Shown here piece after piece: positions 23,748 through 31,485 of a DNA stretch of 47,777 nt (position 1 is the stretch's first letter; each line of letters opens with the position of its first letter). The position numbers and the translations under genes were made by a program. The stretch is from assembly GCF_000243815.2 (NCBI RefSeq), contig NZ_AHMT02000050.1, positions 1 to 47,777 on the forward strand, in the 5' to 3' direction. The notes under the pieces are model-generated. The model was not told where the DNA came from. It saw only the letters and a list, made by a program, of their open reading frames with translations, and did not search any database. The DNA comes from Leptospira alexanderi serovar Manhao 3 str. L 60. Lineage in GTDB: Bacteria; Spirochaetota; Leptospiria; Leptospirales; Leptospiraceae.

Positions 23748-25198
23748 TGATCGGTCCGTATTCATTAGATCAACTACTCGAAATTCAAAAAAGTTTCCAA
23801 GCAAACACGGCCCAAAACGGCGCAAGTCCGTTTGTAGATTTCAATTCTTCGGGTGCGACTTTGTCCATGCAGTTGATGGATAAAGTGGAAGTCGCGATCG
23901 TTTCAACCGACAAGGACTTTAAATTTCTTAAAGAAGTTCCAAGAAGAACGATTACGCAAACACTCGCCGAATACAATCGCCAGACGTCTCACGGCGGCGC
24001 TTGGTACAGAGTTTCGAATATAGGGCAGTCCGACGAACCGAGTTTTAGAGATGCACAGATGGAAAGGCTTTACAACGAAGTAAACTATACCGCGGAAGGT
24101 TTTACGTTTAACAAAGTCGTAGACACGGTTCAAAACACACAAGATCCGGAGCTCATACAATCAAACTCAGCACTCCGTAGAGCGATGGAAAACCAGATGA
24201 GACGAATTTGGTTCGGACGAAAAAAATTAAATCGAAACGAACAAGACGGTTTCGAAACACAAATCAAAGCTCTTGGAAATGAATATTATTACGATTGTAG
24301 GGGATCGCTTCCTCCGATTGATCAGTTAAAATATTACTCTTCTAAAATTAGAACAAAAGCCTTTGGTCTTGTGAACTATGCAAAAATGCACCCGGCCACA
24401 AAGGCACTCTACGATCAAAGTTTCGATCGATTGGGAAGTAACGTTGTACTACAGAACAATAGCCAATCGCCTGGAAATACTACTCTATCAAATATCGTCT
24501 ATGGAATCGCGGACTCGAACGCGAAAGGAAACGTGATTGCGTTTGACGACGATATATGGATGGACCGCCACGAGTGGGGCGTTCCTATGAGACGCGACGC
24601 CGCAGGGAACTTAGTGGAAGGCGCAACAAGCGACACAGATTCGCCTCCGACGCCGACAGTAACAATTGATCCAATCGCAAGTGTTCCGAATTCTTTTTTC
24701 ACGGGAAGTTACGTCGGAAATTACAAATACCGCGTTTGTTCGGGAACTCTCAGAGAATTCTCAGGCGCGTGTAATGAAATCCAAGTTTCAATTCCAAACG
24801 GAGGCGCCGCGGAATTAACAATAACGCCGCAAACCGGTGGTGCACCCGAAACAAGATACGTGATTTTTCGAGAAACAGCACCGGACTCGAATCTGATTTT
24901 GTACATGACCGAAGTGAATCGAAATCACCTTGGTGCAAATACGATTATTCAAGATTTGAACGAAAATCTACCCGGAACGACAATCATGGTCGTCGGAGAT
25001 TTTAACTCAAAATCTTCCAGTGATGCGACCAGAACTCTGGTTCTTTCGGAGCTGCTTCCATACACGAAAACTTTGTTTCCATACGGCGCGGGCGGATCGT
25101 TTAGAAGTCGCCATGGAATCGTGGAAGGCTATCACGTCTTACAAAACGTAGCACCTGAAAAGTTTAGAGTTTTCACAAACGTTCCGGTAAGACTTTAA
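23747..25198 (+). CDS. Major capsid protein with Ig/Fn3-like insertion
   Basis: 483 residues. N-terminal region (1-290) has the pattern of HK97-fold capsids of this type (PRRTITQTLAEYNRQTSHGG, RAMENQMRRIWFGRKKLN, LPPIDQLKYYSSKIRTKAFG) and the C-terminus has LLPYTKTLFPYGAGGSFRSRHGIVEGYHVL. Between about 295 and 405 lies a beta-sandwich-like domain (GSYVGNYKYRVCSGTLREFSG, ELTITP, RYVIFRETAPDSNLILYM), which I interpret as a surface-exposed Ig/fibronectin-like insertion. It follows protease and scaffold genes and is followed by a terminator-like hairpin. Confidence 0.8.
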   Translation: MIGPYSLDQLLEIQKSFQANTAQNGASPFVDFNSSGATLSMQLMDKVEVAIVSTDKDFKFLKEVPRRTITQTLAEYNRQTSHGGAWYRVSNIGQSDEPSFRDAQMERLYNEVNYTAEGFTFNKVVDTVQNTQDPELIQSNSALRRAMENQMRRIWFGRKKLNRNEQDGFETQIKALGNEYYYDCRGSLPPIDQLKYYSSKIRTKAFGLVNYAKMHPATKALYDQSFDRLGSNVVLQNNSQSPGNTTLSNIVYGIADSNAKGNVIAFDDDIWMDRHEWGVPMRRDAAGNLVEGATSDTDSPPTPTVTIDPIASVPNSFFTGSYVGNYKYRVCSGTLREFSGACNEIQVSIPNGGAAELTITPQTGGAPETRYVIFRETAPDSNLILYMTEVNRNHLGANTIIQDLNENLPGTTIMVVGDFNSKSSSDATRTLVLSELLPYTKTLFPYGAGGSFRSRHGIVEGYHVLQNVAPEKFRVFTNVPVRL

Positions 25199-25231
25199 GT
25201 TTAATATGATTTTGTGTTTCTGAATTCTTTT

Positions 25232-25256
25232 GGGGTGCGTAAAAGCCCCCTTTTTT
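25232..25256 (+). terminator. Intrinsic terminator/attenuator after capsid gene
   Basis: GGGG(T) at 25232-25236, loop GCGTAAAA, (G)CCCC at 25245-25249, then TTTTTT at 25251-25256. Stem is four GC pairs plus a wobble. It ends 2 bases before the next ATG (25259), which therefore has no Shine-Dalgarno. Probably reduces transcription past the highly expressed capsid gene. Confidence 0.6.
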
Positions 25257-25258
25257 AA

Positions 25259-26002
25259 ATGTCCTCTTACGAATCACTTTACGAAAAAGGCAAGTTTCCA
25301 AGAACAAAACAACTCCTTAATAAAATCGCGGTCGCTGCCAAAAGTTCGTGGAGTCATAACGTTCTTTCCGCAAAACCTGCATGGTGGGGAAGGATGGCTA
25401 TGTCCAATCGTGCCGGTGGAGGAGGGGGGATTTTAATCAAAAAAATTCCGGGAGGGTTTCAGGTTTTTCATCCGAATCAAGGTAAATACAATTACATGAA
25501 GGTTATCGAGAACGGTCGCGGTCGGTATGATATGCGTCCTGCACTTCTTGGCGGAAGCCGCGCAAGAATGGGTCCGCATGGACCTTACGTTGTTGTTCCG
25601 ATTTTCAAAAACGAAAACGGCACTCCCGTGTCGCCCCAACACAACGAAATCAATTCTGTTCTAATAAAAACCGGAACCTACAAAGAACCTAACGCGCACG
25701 GTCAGGTTGTGACACGGAACCGGTACAAATACAGACAAGACCCTGGAATGACTGGGAAAGGAAACGTTTTTGCGAGAGAACAGGTGTACAAAAATGGTCA
25801 CGTTCAAAGATCTTTTGTAAAGTTCGTCGTTGTAAACCAGTTCAGTCGGGATTTTTTTCAACCCGCAATTCCCGCGCAGAAAGTTTTCAGTGGAGTTAAA
25901 GAAGACGTAAAGCGCGCGTTAAAATCAAAACAACTAAAAAGTGCGGTTGCTATGGACACGAAGGATTTAATAAGGGAGCTTTTAAGAAAAAAGAAAAATT
26001 AG
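25259..26002 (+). CDS. Head or neck completion-type basic protein, 247 aa
   Basis: The ATG at 25259 lies just past the terminator T-run with no ribosome-binding site, so a later Met (25391 or 25397) may be used. Basic (many KK/RR), with a Gly-rich stretch (RAGGGGGI) and a C-terminal Lys-rich helix (DVKRALKSKQLKSAVAMDTKDL). KENAHG, RYKYRQDPGMTGKG motifs did not bring a family to mind. Location between capsid and tail completion genes suggests head completion or neck. Confidence 0.55.
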   Translation: MSSYESLYEKGKFPRTKQLLNKIAVAAKSSWSHNVLSAKPAWWGRMAMSNRAGGGGGILIKKIPGGFQVFHPNQGKYNYMKVIENGRGRYDMRPALLGGSRARMGPHGPYVVVPIFKNENGTPVSPQHNEINSVLIKTGTYKEPNAHGQVVTRNRYKYRQDPGMTGKGNVFAREQVYKNGHVQRSFVKFVVVNQFSRDFFQPAIPAQKVFSGVKEDVKRALKSKQLKSAVAMDTKDLIRELLRKKKN

Positions 26003-26047
26003 TACCATCGAACGGGATCAAAACATTTTTTATTTTTTGAGTCTATC

Positions 26048-26308
26048 TCAACTATATTTTTCGTATTTTGATCCACGATTTTCTTCGGGAGGAATTGTTT
26101 CTAATATTGATACCACCGTACCAAATGGAAAATTTAACTGCCTATAACCTGGCCCCATGATTGGTTCAAAAAATAGTCTGATCCCAATTTTCGAATTGAT
26201 GATGCCGATTTTTTGAATATTCTTTTCTTCCGAATTTTCTTTTTTGCAATATAGAATTAAAATGCATACGAATACTGAAAGGCATTTATAAAATTTGTAA
26301 GATTTCAT
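26048..26308 (-). CDS. Lipoprotein moron with SH3-like segment, 86 aa
   Basis: From ATG 26308, with AGGAAAA about 12 bases upstream. Signal peptide KFYKCLSVFVCILILYC, with a lipobox-type ILYC and Cys21 followed by KKENSEEK. The remainder (IGIRLFFEPIMGPGYRQL, then FPFGTVVSILE) has the spacing of bacterial SH3-like domains. It is antisense to the flanking head/tail genes and has its own orientation, so it is probably expressed independently in lysogens, like morons that alter the host surface or block superinfection. An upstream ATG at 26401 would add 31 residues that look non-native. Confidence 0.6.
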   Translation of the reverse strand: MKSYKFYKCLSVFVCILILYCKKENSEEKNIQKIGIINSKIGIRLFFEPIMGPGYRQLNFPFGTVVSILETIPPEENRGSKYEKYS

Positions 26309-26388
26309 TTTGACGACGGTTTTCCTAATCCAAGTATTTTTCAACACAACGTTAATTCCGATTCTCATTCTTCCATTATTTTTTATAA

Positions 26389-27201
26389 ATGGACATTTCA
26401 CTCCGCGAAGAAGACTCGCGACGGCAAGACGGACGCGACAAAGGAGCCGTTCTTGTCACGTATCCCGCACCGCCCGAAGACGCGGTAGTCGATTATTTTA
26501 GGAGTTGTCTTCCACTTTTTGGACTCGAAGAACGAAATATCTCGGTTCCCATTGAACACGGTCACCCACTTTATCAGCAGGGTATTTCTACAAAAGGATC
26601 AAATACAAAATTTCCAAAACTCGGAGTTGAGTGCGCGACTGAAAAACACACTCAATTTTTGGGACTCAATGAACTTCACTTTCAAAACTCAAATTCCTTT
26701 TTGGAATATTTAGAATCGATTGCAGAACTTCCGGAATCAAAAAGACTTCCGTCGAAAGCATTCTTAGATTCTTTCTCAAGACAAAAACACATTCAACAAT
26801 TTCAATTTACATGCGAAAGCGACGTCGTTATCACTGGTTTTGTAACTGGAAACGCGGGAAGAACGACAAACCGGTTTCTTTATGATTCGTCACTCGCAGT
26901 TACTTTACTTCTTTCAAACGATCTTCCAATTTTGCATCCGGGGATAAGCGTTTTTCTTCCCGAAGATTCTGAACCAAACTTAACAACGATGGATTTCGCA
27001 GAACCCTTCTGGGGGTTTGAGATTAGGATTCGTATCGTTCAAACCAAATCGATTTTTAGAACAAAACCAAGTTTTCTTTTCCCCGATACTAAGAAGTTCG
27101 ATATATCTCTTTCTCGAAGTAGAACCCGTTTTGAAAATAACTTTGGGTTTAAGGACAAACGGCTTGGATCAAGGACTGAATCTGAAAGGGAAAGAGAGTA
27201 A
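26389..27201 (+). CDS. Tail completion-type protein, 270 aa
   Basis: ATG start 80 bases from the divergent lipoprotein gene. Acidic/basic N-terminus (LREEDSRRQDGRDKGAV), then VDYFRSCLPLFGLEERNISV, mixed beta (RFLYDSSLAVTLLLSNDLPI; FEIRIRIVQT). The end of the frame (FKDKRLGSRTESERERE) is lower in quality and overlaps the next gene. Upstream of the sheath gene, so a tail terminator/completion protein is plausible; I cannot name the family. Confidence 0.55.
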   Translation: MDISLREEDSRRQDGRDKGAVLVTYPAPPEDAVVDYFRSCLPLFGLEERNISVPIEHGHPLYQQGISTKGSNTKFPKLGVECATEKHTQFLGLNELHFQNSNSFLEYLESIAELPESKRLPSKAFLDSFSRQKHIQQFQFTCESDVVITGFVTGNAGRTTNRFLYDSSLAVTLLLSNDLPILHPGISVFLPEDSEPNLTTMDFAEPFWGFEIRIRIVQTKSIFRTKPSFLFPDTKKFDISLSRSRTRFENNFGFKDKRLGSRTESERERE

Positions 27202-27376
27202 ACAGTCTCTCACCCTTTCAAAAAAGCAAACATCAGAAGAATTTCTTTTAAAAAAAGAAACTGAACTCGGAAAAACGATTACTCCGCGATTTCGCGAGTA
27301 TTTCTATCGAGAACTAAACAGAATTTCAAACCGCACTTACGAGCAGGTTTGGGAGTCCGTTTTTGGGCGCGCGTGA
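27164..27376 (+). CDS. Small helical protein ahead of the sheath gene, 70 aa
   Basis: TTG at 27164 preceded by AAGGAC at good spacing; the frame itself is open further upstream. Product is charged and helical (SKKQTSEEFLLKKETELGKT; FREYFYRELNRISNRTYEQVW). Overlaps the preceding gene by 38 bases and the sheath gene start by 14. Function unknown; small tail assembly factors are common here. Confidence 0.55.
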   Translation: MDQGLNLKGKESKQSLTLSKKQTSEEFLLKKETELGKTITPRFREYFYRELNRISNRTYEQVWESVFGRA

Positions 27377-29171
27377 AGTTGAATTCCTTGGGCGCGGATA
27401 CATCCAGCCAGGTGCGCGAGGTGCTTTTCGAACAAAACCGCAGTCTGGCGGAATCAGTCAAGATTTCACGACGTTAGTTTTAATCGGTTCGGCAGATAAC
27501 GGATTTTTTTCAAACGATACAAATCTTCCAAACTCAAAACGGATCTTGGAATTTACGAGTGCCGACGAAGCAAGGTCTATTCTCGGATCGGGTGAGTTGG
27601 CGGATGCAGTAATCAACGCATTTTCTCCTTCGAAAGATTCCCGGTTTGCGAATGGTCCTCAAACGATCAAAGCGTTAAATGTTTCTAGAAACTTATCCGC
27701 ATCCATTTCCATACCCTCTATTACATCAGGAATTTCGAATACTATCAAAGCACAGATTCCCGGTCCGCGCGGAAATCAAATCCGATTTCGCATTGCAAAT
27801 GGCGGAACTGTAATCCAAGCAGGGGACAAAGACGGAATCGTAAATTCGGCTCCGATCGAAGCAAACGAGTTTCGAATTTCTTATACCGGAAACGCCGGTG
27901 TTGCAAGTTTGACGTACGACGGTATAAATTTTAGAGTTATACTTTCCGCTACGCCATCGACCGATGGAAGTGCGGATTTATCCGTTCCGGTTAAAGATTA
28001 CGAGACAATTTCGGAACTCGTAGGATTTATCAACTCACGTCCCGGGTATTCTGCGGTATTATTATCCCAACCGGATCGAAAAACAAAGACTCTAGATTTC
28101 ATTTCTTCTTCCGACGCGATTGATATAAAGACAGGTCCATACACGTTACGATCTCTTCTCTATTGGCAGGAGACGTTTTTTCTTACAAACGGACTTGCAG
28201 AAATTGAAGCGGGAACAGAAAGAAAACCCTGCGCAGATATGACATCCTTTTCATATCTCGCCGGCGGGACTTCTGCGCCTGCAACCGCAACCGACTACTT
28301 GAATGCGATTGATACTGTTTTCGATACAGAACTCGTTAAAGGATTCTATGTCAATGTCTGCACGTCCCTTGAAACGGTTCGACTCTATCTCGCGGACAAA
28401 CTCGCTAACGGAAATTCTCCGGAAGGTTCCGACGAACGGTTCGCAGGCGCGGGTCTTGATCTTTCACGCACAATCGATCAGCGAATCGACGATATTAAAT
28501 CGACGAACTCCGAGTATATGGTTCTCGGGTTCTCTCCCGTCACGAGATACGCATCCGACCGCGTTTCTTTAAAAACATATCCAGGCTGGATGCTTGCCGT
28601 ATTACACAATGCGATCAAGGCATCCGGGAATGTCCGAGAAACTGCTACGTTCAAAGATTTGAATATTCTTGATGCGCCTGAGGCTCTTTCTAAAATGCAA
28701 ATAAAAAAGATTCTTCGCGCCGGTGGTCTTGTTGTTACTCAAAAACCAAACAACGGACCTTTTAAAATCGAGTTCGCTTTAACCAGTTATCAAACAGAAA
28801 ACCTAATTAAAAACCAGGCTTCTACCGTTTGCACGGCGCTTGCTTTGGTGAAAGATTTTAGAGAATGGCTGAATGTTTCTTTTACGGGCGAAGTTCCAAC
28901 CGATCCGAACGCACTCGGCACAAATCTAACAGACGCCGATATTCGCACTGCAGTTACACAACGTTTTCGTAATGTATATATTTCGCAATACGGTTGGCTC
29001 ACCCGGAACATTTATACGGGTGAGGACGCTTTTGATGAAAATTTTGACATACGCCGCGATGGTGATGCAATCTACTTCGTTTTCCCCAGTGGGCTGATCG
29101 TTACTCCGATTAACTTTATGTTTTTTCTCTTGCAAATAGACGTCGCTCGCGGCGTCAGCAAGGGGAACTAA
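27363..29171 (+). CDS. Contractile tail sheath protein
   Basis: 602 residues from TTG 27363 with GGGAG about 7 bases upstream. The order YIQPGARGAFRTKPQSG, FTTLVLIGSADNGFF, late SEYMVLGFSP/GWMLAVLHNAIK, and C-terminal REWLNVSFTGEVPTDPN, NIYTGEDAFDENFDIR, GDAIYFVFPSGLIVTPINFM fits phage tail sheath proteins. Followed immediately by the tail tube gene. The sheath contracts to drive the tube through the envelope, which makes the phage myovirus-type. Confidence 0.85.
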   Translation: MGAREVEFLGRGYIQPGARGAFRTKPQSGGISQDFTTLVLIGSADNGFFSNDTNLPNSKRILEFTSADEARSILGSGELADAVINAFSPSKDSRFANGPQTIKALNVSRNLSASISIPSITSGISNTIKAQIPGPRGNQIRFRIANGGTVIQAGDKDGIVNSAPIEANEFRISYTGNAGVASLTYDGINFRVILSATPSTDGSADLSVPVKDYETISELVGFINSRPGYSAVLLSQPDRKTKTLDFISSSDAIDIKTGPYTLRSLLYWQETFFLTNGLAEIEAGTERKPCADMTSFSYLAGGTSAPATATDYLNAIDTVFDTELVKGFYVNVCTSLETVRLYLADKLANGNSPEGSDERFAGAGLDLSRTIDQRIDDIKSTNSEYMVLGFSPVTRYASDRVSLKTYPGWMLAVLHNAIKASGNVRETATFKDLNILDAPEALSKMQIKKILRAGGLVVTQKPNNGPFKIEFALTSYQTENLIKNQASTVCTALALVKDFREWLNVSFTGEVPTDPNALGTNLTDADIRTAVTQRFRNVYISQYGWLTRNIYTGEDAFDENFDIRRDGDAIYFVFPSGLIVTPINFMFFLLQIDVARGVSKGN

Positions 29172-29173
29172 AC

Positions 29174-29605
29174 TTGGCTAGAAGTTCAAGACCGAATCCG
29201 AATATATTAACTGGTAACGACGCGATTGTGAAAATCAACGGGCAAGCGGTTGGTTTTATGAAATCCATTCGCGTGAACATTAACAACCATATCGAAAGAA
29301 TTCAAGCTCTGGGTGTAAGAAAACCGAAAGGTCTAAAATCACTTGACTGGCAAGGAACCGCTTCGGGTGAATTTCATATCCTTACTACTCCCGTTGACGG
29401 CGTTGTAAAAATCGATACATACGACGATGCACATGCGGATGACTTGTATGACATTCTCATAATCGACAAACGATCGGGGAAAAGGATCGGACTTCTAATT
29501 GGCGCAGTGAATACGGAAGGGTTTAGTCTAGTGAATAACGAAATGTCGGGGAGAGAGATAGAGTTTGAGTTAGTGGACTGGGAACCGATGGAAGCGTTTA
29601 ATTAG
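29174..29605 (+). CDS. Tail tube protein
   Basis: 143 residues, TTG start with AAGGGGA about 8 bases upstream, 2 bases after the sheath stop. Pattern NAIVKINGQAVGFMKSIRVN, GEFHILTTPVDGVVKI, SGKRIGLLIGAVNTEGFSLVNNEMSGREIEFELVDWEP fits a P2 FII/Mu-type tail tube. The last codons sit inside a terminator-like hairpin (29592-29613). Confidence 0.8.
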   Translation: MARSSRPNPNILTGNDAIVKINGQAVGFMKSIRVNINNHIERIQALGVRKPKGLKSLDWQGTASGEFHILTTPVDGVVKIDTYDDAHADDLYDILIIDKRSGKRIGLLIGAVNTEGFSLVNNEMSGREIEFELVDWEPMEAFN

Positions 29606-29613
29606 ACGCTTTT
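29592..29613. terminator. Terminator hairpin at the tail tube end (repeat segment A1)
   Basis: AAGCGT (29592-29597) pairs with ACGCTT (29606-29611), loop of 8, followed by TTTATT on plus. It overlaps the tube stop and can also stop transcription entering from the minus-strand cassette. A near-identical copy occurs at 30574-30600. Confidence 0.65.
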
Positions 29614-29869
29614 ATTCCTCCCACCATTTTTCAGGTAATCCAAGTGTATTGCCTAATGAAACCAATTGGCTTATTGTAAATTTTGGGTCAGGATTATAAT
29701 AGTTCATAGAAAAAGGATAAACAAAACCTTTTTCATTTGTCCTTTTCATTCTTACTTTGACCGGTTTATTCCCTTCTATCTTTAATGGTGGATGAGGGTT
29801 TACTTCGCAAGCAAAATGCAATAATCTACTTAATATCTCAGAAAATCTTTTATAGTTCTCTAAGACCAT
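29612..29869 (-). CDS. Cassette 2 small partner (HicA-like size and fold), 85 aa
   Basis: Second gene of a two-gene antisense operon (gap 10 bases after the 128-aa gene). Residues 8-18 (RFSEILSRLLH), then CEVNP and KVRMKRTNEKGF strand pair, then helix LVSLGNTLGLPEKWWEE. This alpha-beta-beta-beta-alpha order fits HicA-like dsRBD toxins, but the catalytic GSH histidine motif is absent. Distantly related to the 86-aa gene at 30590 (shared RxSE...L...L...CE.xP spacing). May be a diverged toxin or a non-toxic partner. Confidence 0.6.
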   Translation of the reverse strand: MVLENYKRFSEILSRLLHFACEVNPHPPLKIEGNKPVKVRMKRTNEKGFVYPFSMNYYNPDPKFTISQLVSLGNTLGLPEKWWEE

Positions 29870-29879
29870 TAAAAATAAG

Positions 29880-30266
29880 TTATGCTAACACTAAATTAGA
29901 TTTATTTAATTTAGGAATATCGTTGCGGTAAGGAGAATCGCTAAAACTGACAGCAGGGTGATGATTTCTTAATTGAAGCTCATTATAAAGTTCCATTTTT
30001 TCTCTGGGAGATGGTACAACCATTGTTTTTTCAACATTACTATTCGCTTCTTTTAGATACCAAATAAAACCTTCAATTAAATCTTCAGCGGCTTCCTCTT
30101 CTGTACGCCCGGCTCCAATTTGGCTAAATTCTAATAGCTCTGCGTAAAATAGATCATTCTCATCGCCTTTTATTTTATACAGCAAAACTGGAAAATTCAA
30201 TGAGGGGGTAATCTTACTCATTAAAGAAATGGCTTTAATTGGAATGATTTCATCGAAAGGGTTCAT
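29880..30266 (-). CDS. Cassette 2 HicB-like protein, 128 aa
   Basis: First gene of the cassette. Residues about 27-70: PVLLYKIKGDENDLFYAELLEF then QIGAGRTEEEAAEDLIEGFIWYL, the HicB-like partial RNase H core (strand pair, G-T-x-EEA, helix). The C-terminal half (RHHPAVSFSD...) has no HTH I can identify. The homologous region of the 130-aa gene at 30853 is roughly 40% identical, judged by eye. Upstream promoter-like elements at 30334-30362 and a conserved 20-mer (30311-30330) are shared with cassette 1. Likely DNA-binding antitoxin-type role, by analogy. Confidence 0.65.
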   Translation of the reverse strand: MNPFDEIIPIKAISLMSKITPSLNFPVLLYKIKGDENDLFYAELLEFSQIGAGRTEEEAAEDLIEGFIWYLKEANSNVEKTMVVPSPREKMELYNELQLRNHHPAVSFSDSPYRNDIPKLNKSNLVLA

Positions 30267-30310
30267 AAAAACTCTGATTTACTTTCCTACTGATTCATTC
30301 GGCATTTTTA

Positions 30311-30362
30311 CCGAATTTAACAATTTCAAGTTTACAATACTTCGACTATTGATCTCGATCAA
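30311..30362 (-). promoter_or_regulatory. Cassette 2 promoter region with conserved 20-mer
   Basis: Minus-strand TTGATC (30362-30357) and TATTGT (30339-30334) are separated by 17 bases, a sigma70-like pair. Just downstream is the 20-mer CCGAATTTAACAATTTCAAG (plus strand 30311-30330), found identically at 31273-31292. Candidate autoregulation site. Confidence 0.5.
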
Positions 30363-30470
30363 GTGCTAAAAAATACACTTTTGAATTATTTTACACACCC
30401 AAAATTATGTCCAAAATTCACGTATAATTAAAAAATATAAATTTTTCTTTAAATTTTTATAGATTTTAAC

Positions 30471-30573
30471 ATTTCCGATAGATTTCGGTCATTCACAATC
30501 ACGGAATGAGAATTCTAAAACCCGAAAAGCGCATATTTCTCATGTAAGATGCGAAGGCGAACAAGTAACTTTT
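30471..30573 (+). pseudogene. Truncated duplicate of the tail chaperone 5' end (repeat segment B1)
   Basis: About 103 bp matching 31451-31554: upstream leader ATTTCCGATAGATTTCGG and the first codons MRILxPExR of the chaperone gene. A one-base deletion leads to TAA after 13 codons (ATG at 30505). The segment then joins directly to a copy of the tail-tube 3' end. It is the junction scar of a tandem duplication. Confidence 0.85.
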
Positions 30574-30600
30574 CGATGGAAGCGTTTAATTAAACGCTTT
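30574..30600. repeat. Copy of tail-tube 3' end/terminator (repeat segment A2)
   Basis: Matches 29586-29612 at 26 of 27 bases. It contains AAGCGTTTAATTAAACGCTT (30580-30599), a perfect 20-bp palindrome, next to T-rich DNA (CTCTTTTTT at 30602-30610). It can terminate the 86-aa minus-strand gene (stop at 30590) and plus-strand read-through. Confidence 0.8.
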
Positions 30601-30850
30601 CCTCTTTTTTCTTCCAGTCTTTAGTAAGAAGTAGTGCATTTTGGATTGTAGATTGTAAGTTGAGCGGGACTTCGGGATCTTCGCTACTATAAAATGAAAT
30701 TGGACATTTAACAAAATGCCCGCTGTTTAAATTCCGTTTGATTAGGAAGAGAATTTTTTTACTTCCGGAAGCAATAACGTAATCTCTCGTATCCGGATGA
30801 ATTTCGCATCCTAGAGATTTAAGGATGTTCGAAAGTTCGCTTAGTCGCAT
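30590..30850 (-). CDS. Cassette 1 small partner (HicA-like size and fold), 86 aa
   Basis: Starts 2 bases after the 130-aa gene stop. Residues 2-15 (RLSELSNILKSLGCEI), then RDYVIASGSKKILFLIKRN strands, later a helix LNLQSTIQNALLL. HicA proteins have GSHhxf at the position where this has GSKKIL, so the catalytic His is replaced. The C-terminus is acidic/basic (KDWKKKEE). The stop lies in the bidirectional terminator palindrome. Functional class is an inference from pairing and fold pattern. Confidence 0.6.
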   Translation of the reverse strand: MRLSELSNILKSLGCEIHPDTRDYVIASGSKKILFLIKRNLNSGHFVKCPISFYSSEDPEVPLNLQSTIQNALLLTKDWKKKEESV

Positions 30851-30852
30851 TC

Positions 30853-31245
30853 TTAAGAAGCGATTGCGTAGTGTGCTTCACGAAGACCTTTAAAGTCTTC
30901 CTGACCTGGCGGATTTAGGTTAAAAAAGTAATCCCACATTTTAACATCGATCTTATTTAAGAAGAGCTTTTTTTTCTCGGTCTCAGACTGAATCATTGTC
31001 GAACGTTTTTCAGAATTTGCAGTATCGAACGAATACAAATCAAAGAGATTCACTAAATCTTCTTTGGCTTCCTGGATATTTTTTCCATAACCTAAGATGC
31101 TGTAACTTAAAAGTTCTGCATATACGTAATTTTCTTTTTCGTTCTCAACGCTATAAATAAGAACGGGCAAAGGATATTCTTTATTTTCAGTTGTTACGAC
31201 TAAAAAGTTAGCTTCGATAGGATGAATTTTTATTTGCGAGTCCAT
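30853..31245 (-). CDS. Cassette 1 HicB-like protein, 130 aa
   Basis: Residues about 26-70: PVLIYSVENEKENYVYAELLSY then ILGYGKNIQEAKEDLVNLFDLY, matching the 128-aa protein of cassette 2 and the HicB-like core. The C-terminal part (WDYFFNLNPPGQEDFKGLRE) differs from the paralogue. First gene of its operon, read from the promoter-like pair at 31296-31324. It is antisense to the virion genes and so is probably expressed in the lysogen. Confidence 0.65.
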   Translation of the reverse strand: MDSQIKIHPIEANFLVVTTENKEYPLPVLIYSVENEKENYVYAELLSYSILGYGKNIQEAKEDLVNLFDLYSFDTANSEKRSTMIQSETEKKKLFLNKIDVKMWDYFFNLNPPGQEDFKGLREAHYAIAS

Positions 31246-31272
31246 ATAAAACGAATCTGATCGGTATTTTCT

Positions 31273-31324
31273 CCGAATTTAACAATTTCAAGCATAGTTT
31301 AAACGGACTATTTCCCACAAGCAA
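31273..31324 (-). promoter_or_regulatory. Cassette 1 promoter region with conserved 20-mer
   Basis: Minus-strand TTGCTT (31324-31319) and TAAACT (31301-31296), spacer 17. The following CCGAATTTAACAATTTCAAG (plus strand 31273-31292) is identical to the cassette 2 copy. The wider upstream region (GACTATT...CAAGTG..AAAAAATACA) is also shared. Confidence 0.5.
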
Positions 31325-31485
31325 GTGTAAAAAAATACAAATAAGAACAAAAAGAAACATACCAAGGGCTATGTCCAATAGCTCCGAAATCTTGGAAAAT
31401 CCTAAAATCGGATACATCTTGATTATTTCAAATTTTAATGAAAAATTGAAATTTCCGATAGATTTCGGTCATTCACAATCACGGA

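Noticed and set aside
26309..26401. Longer N-terminus for the minus lipoprotein
   Set aside because: It would place 31 basic residues before the signal peptide and run into the divergent gene start.
31208..31417. Minus-strand ORF spanning the cassette 1 promoter
   Set aside because: It covers the conserved promoter and 20-mer and has no counterpart in cassette 2.
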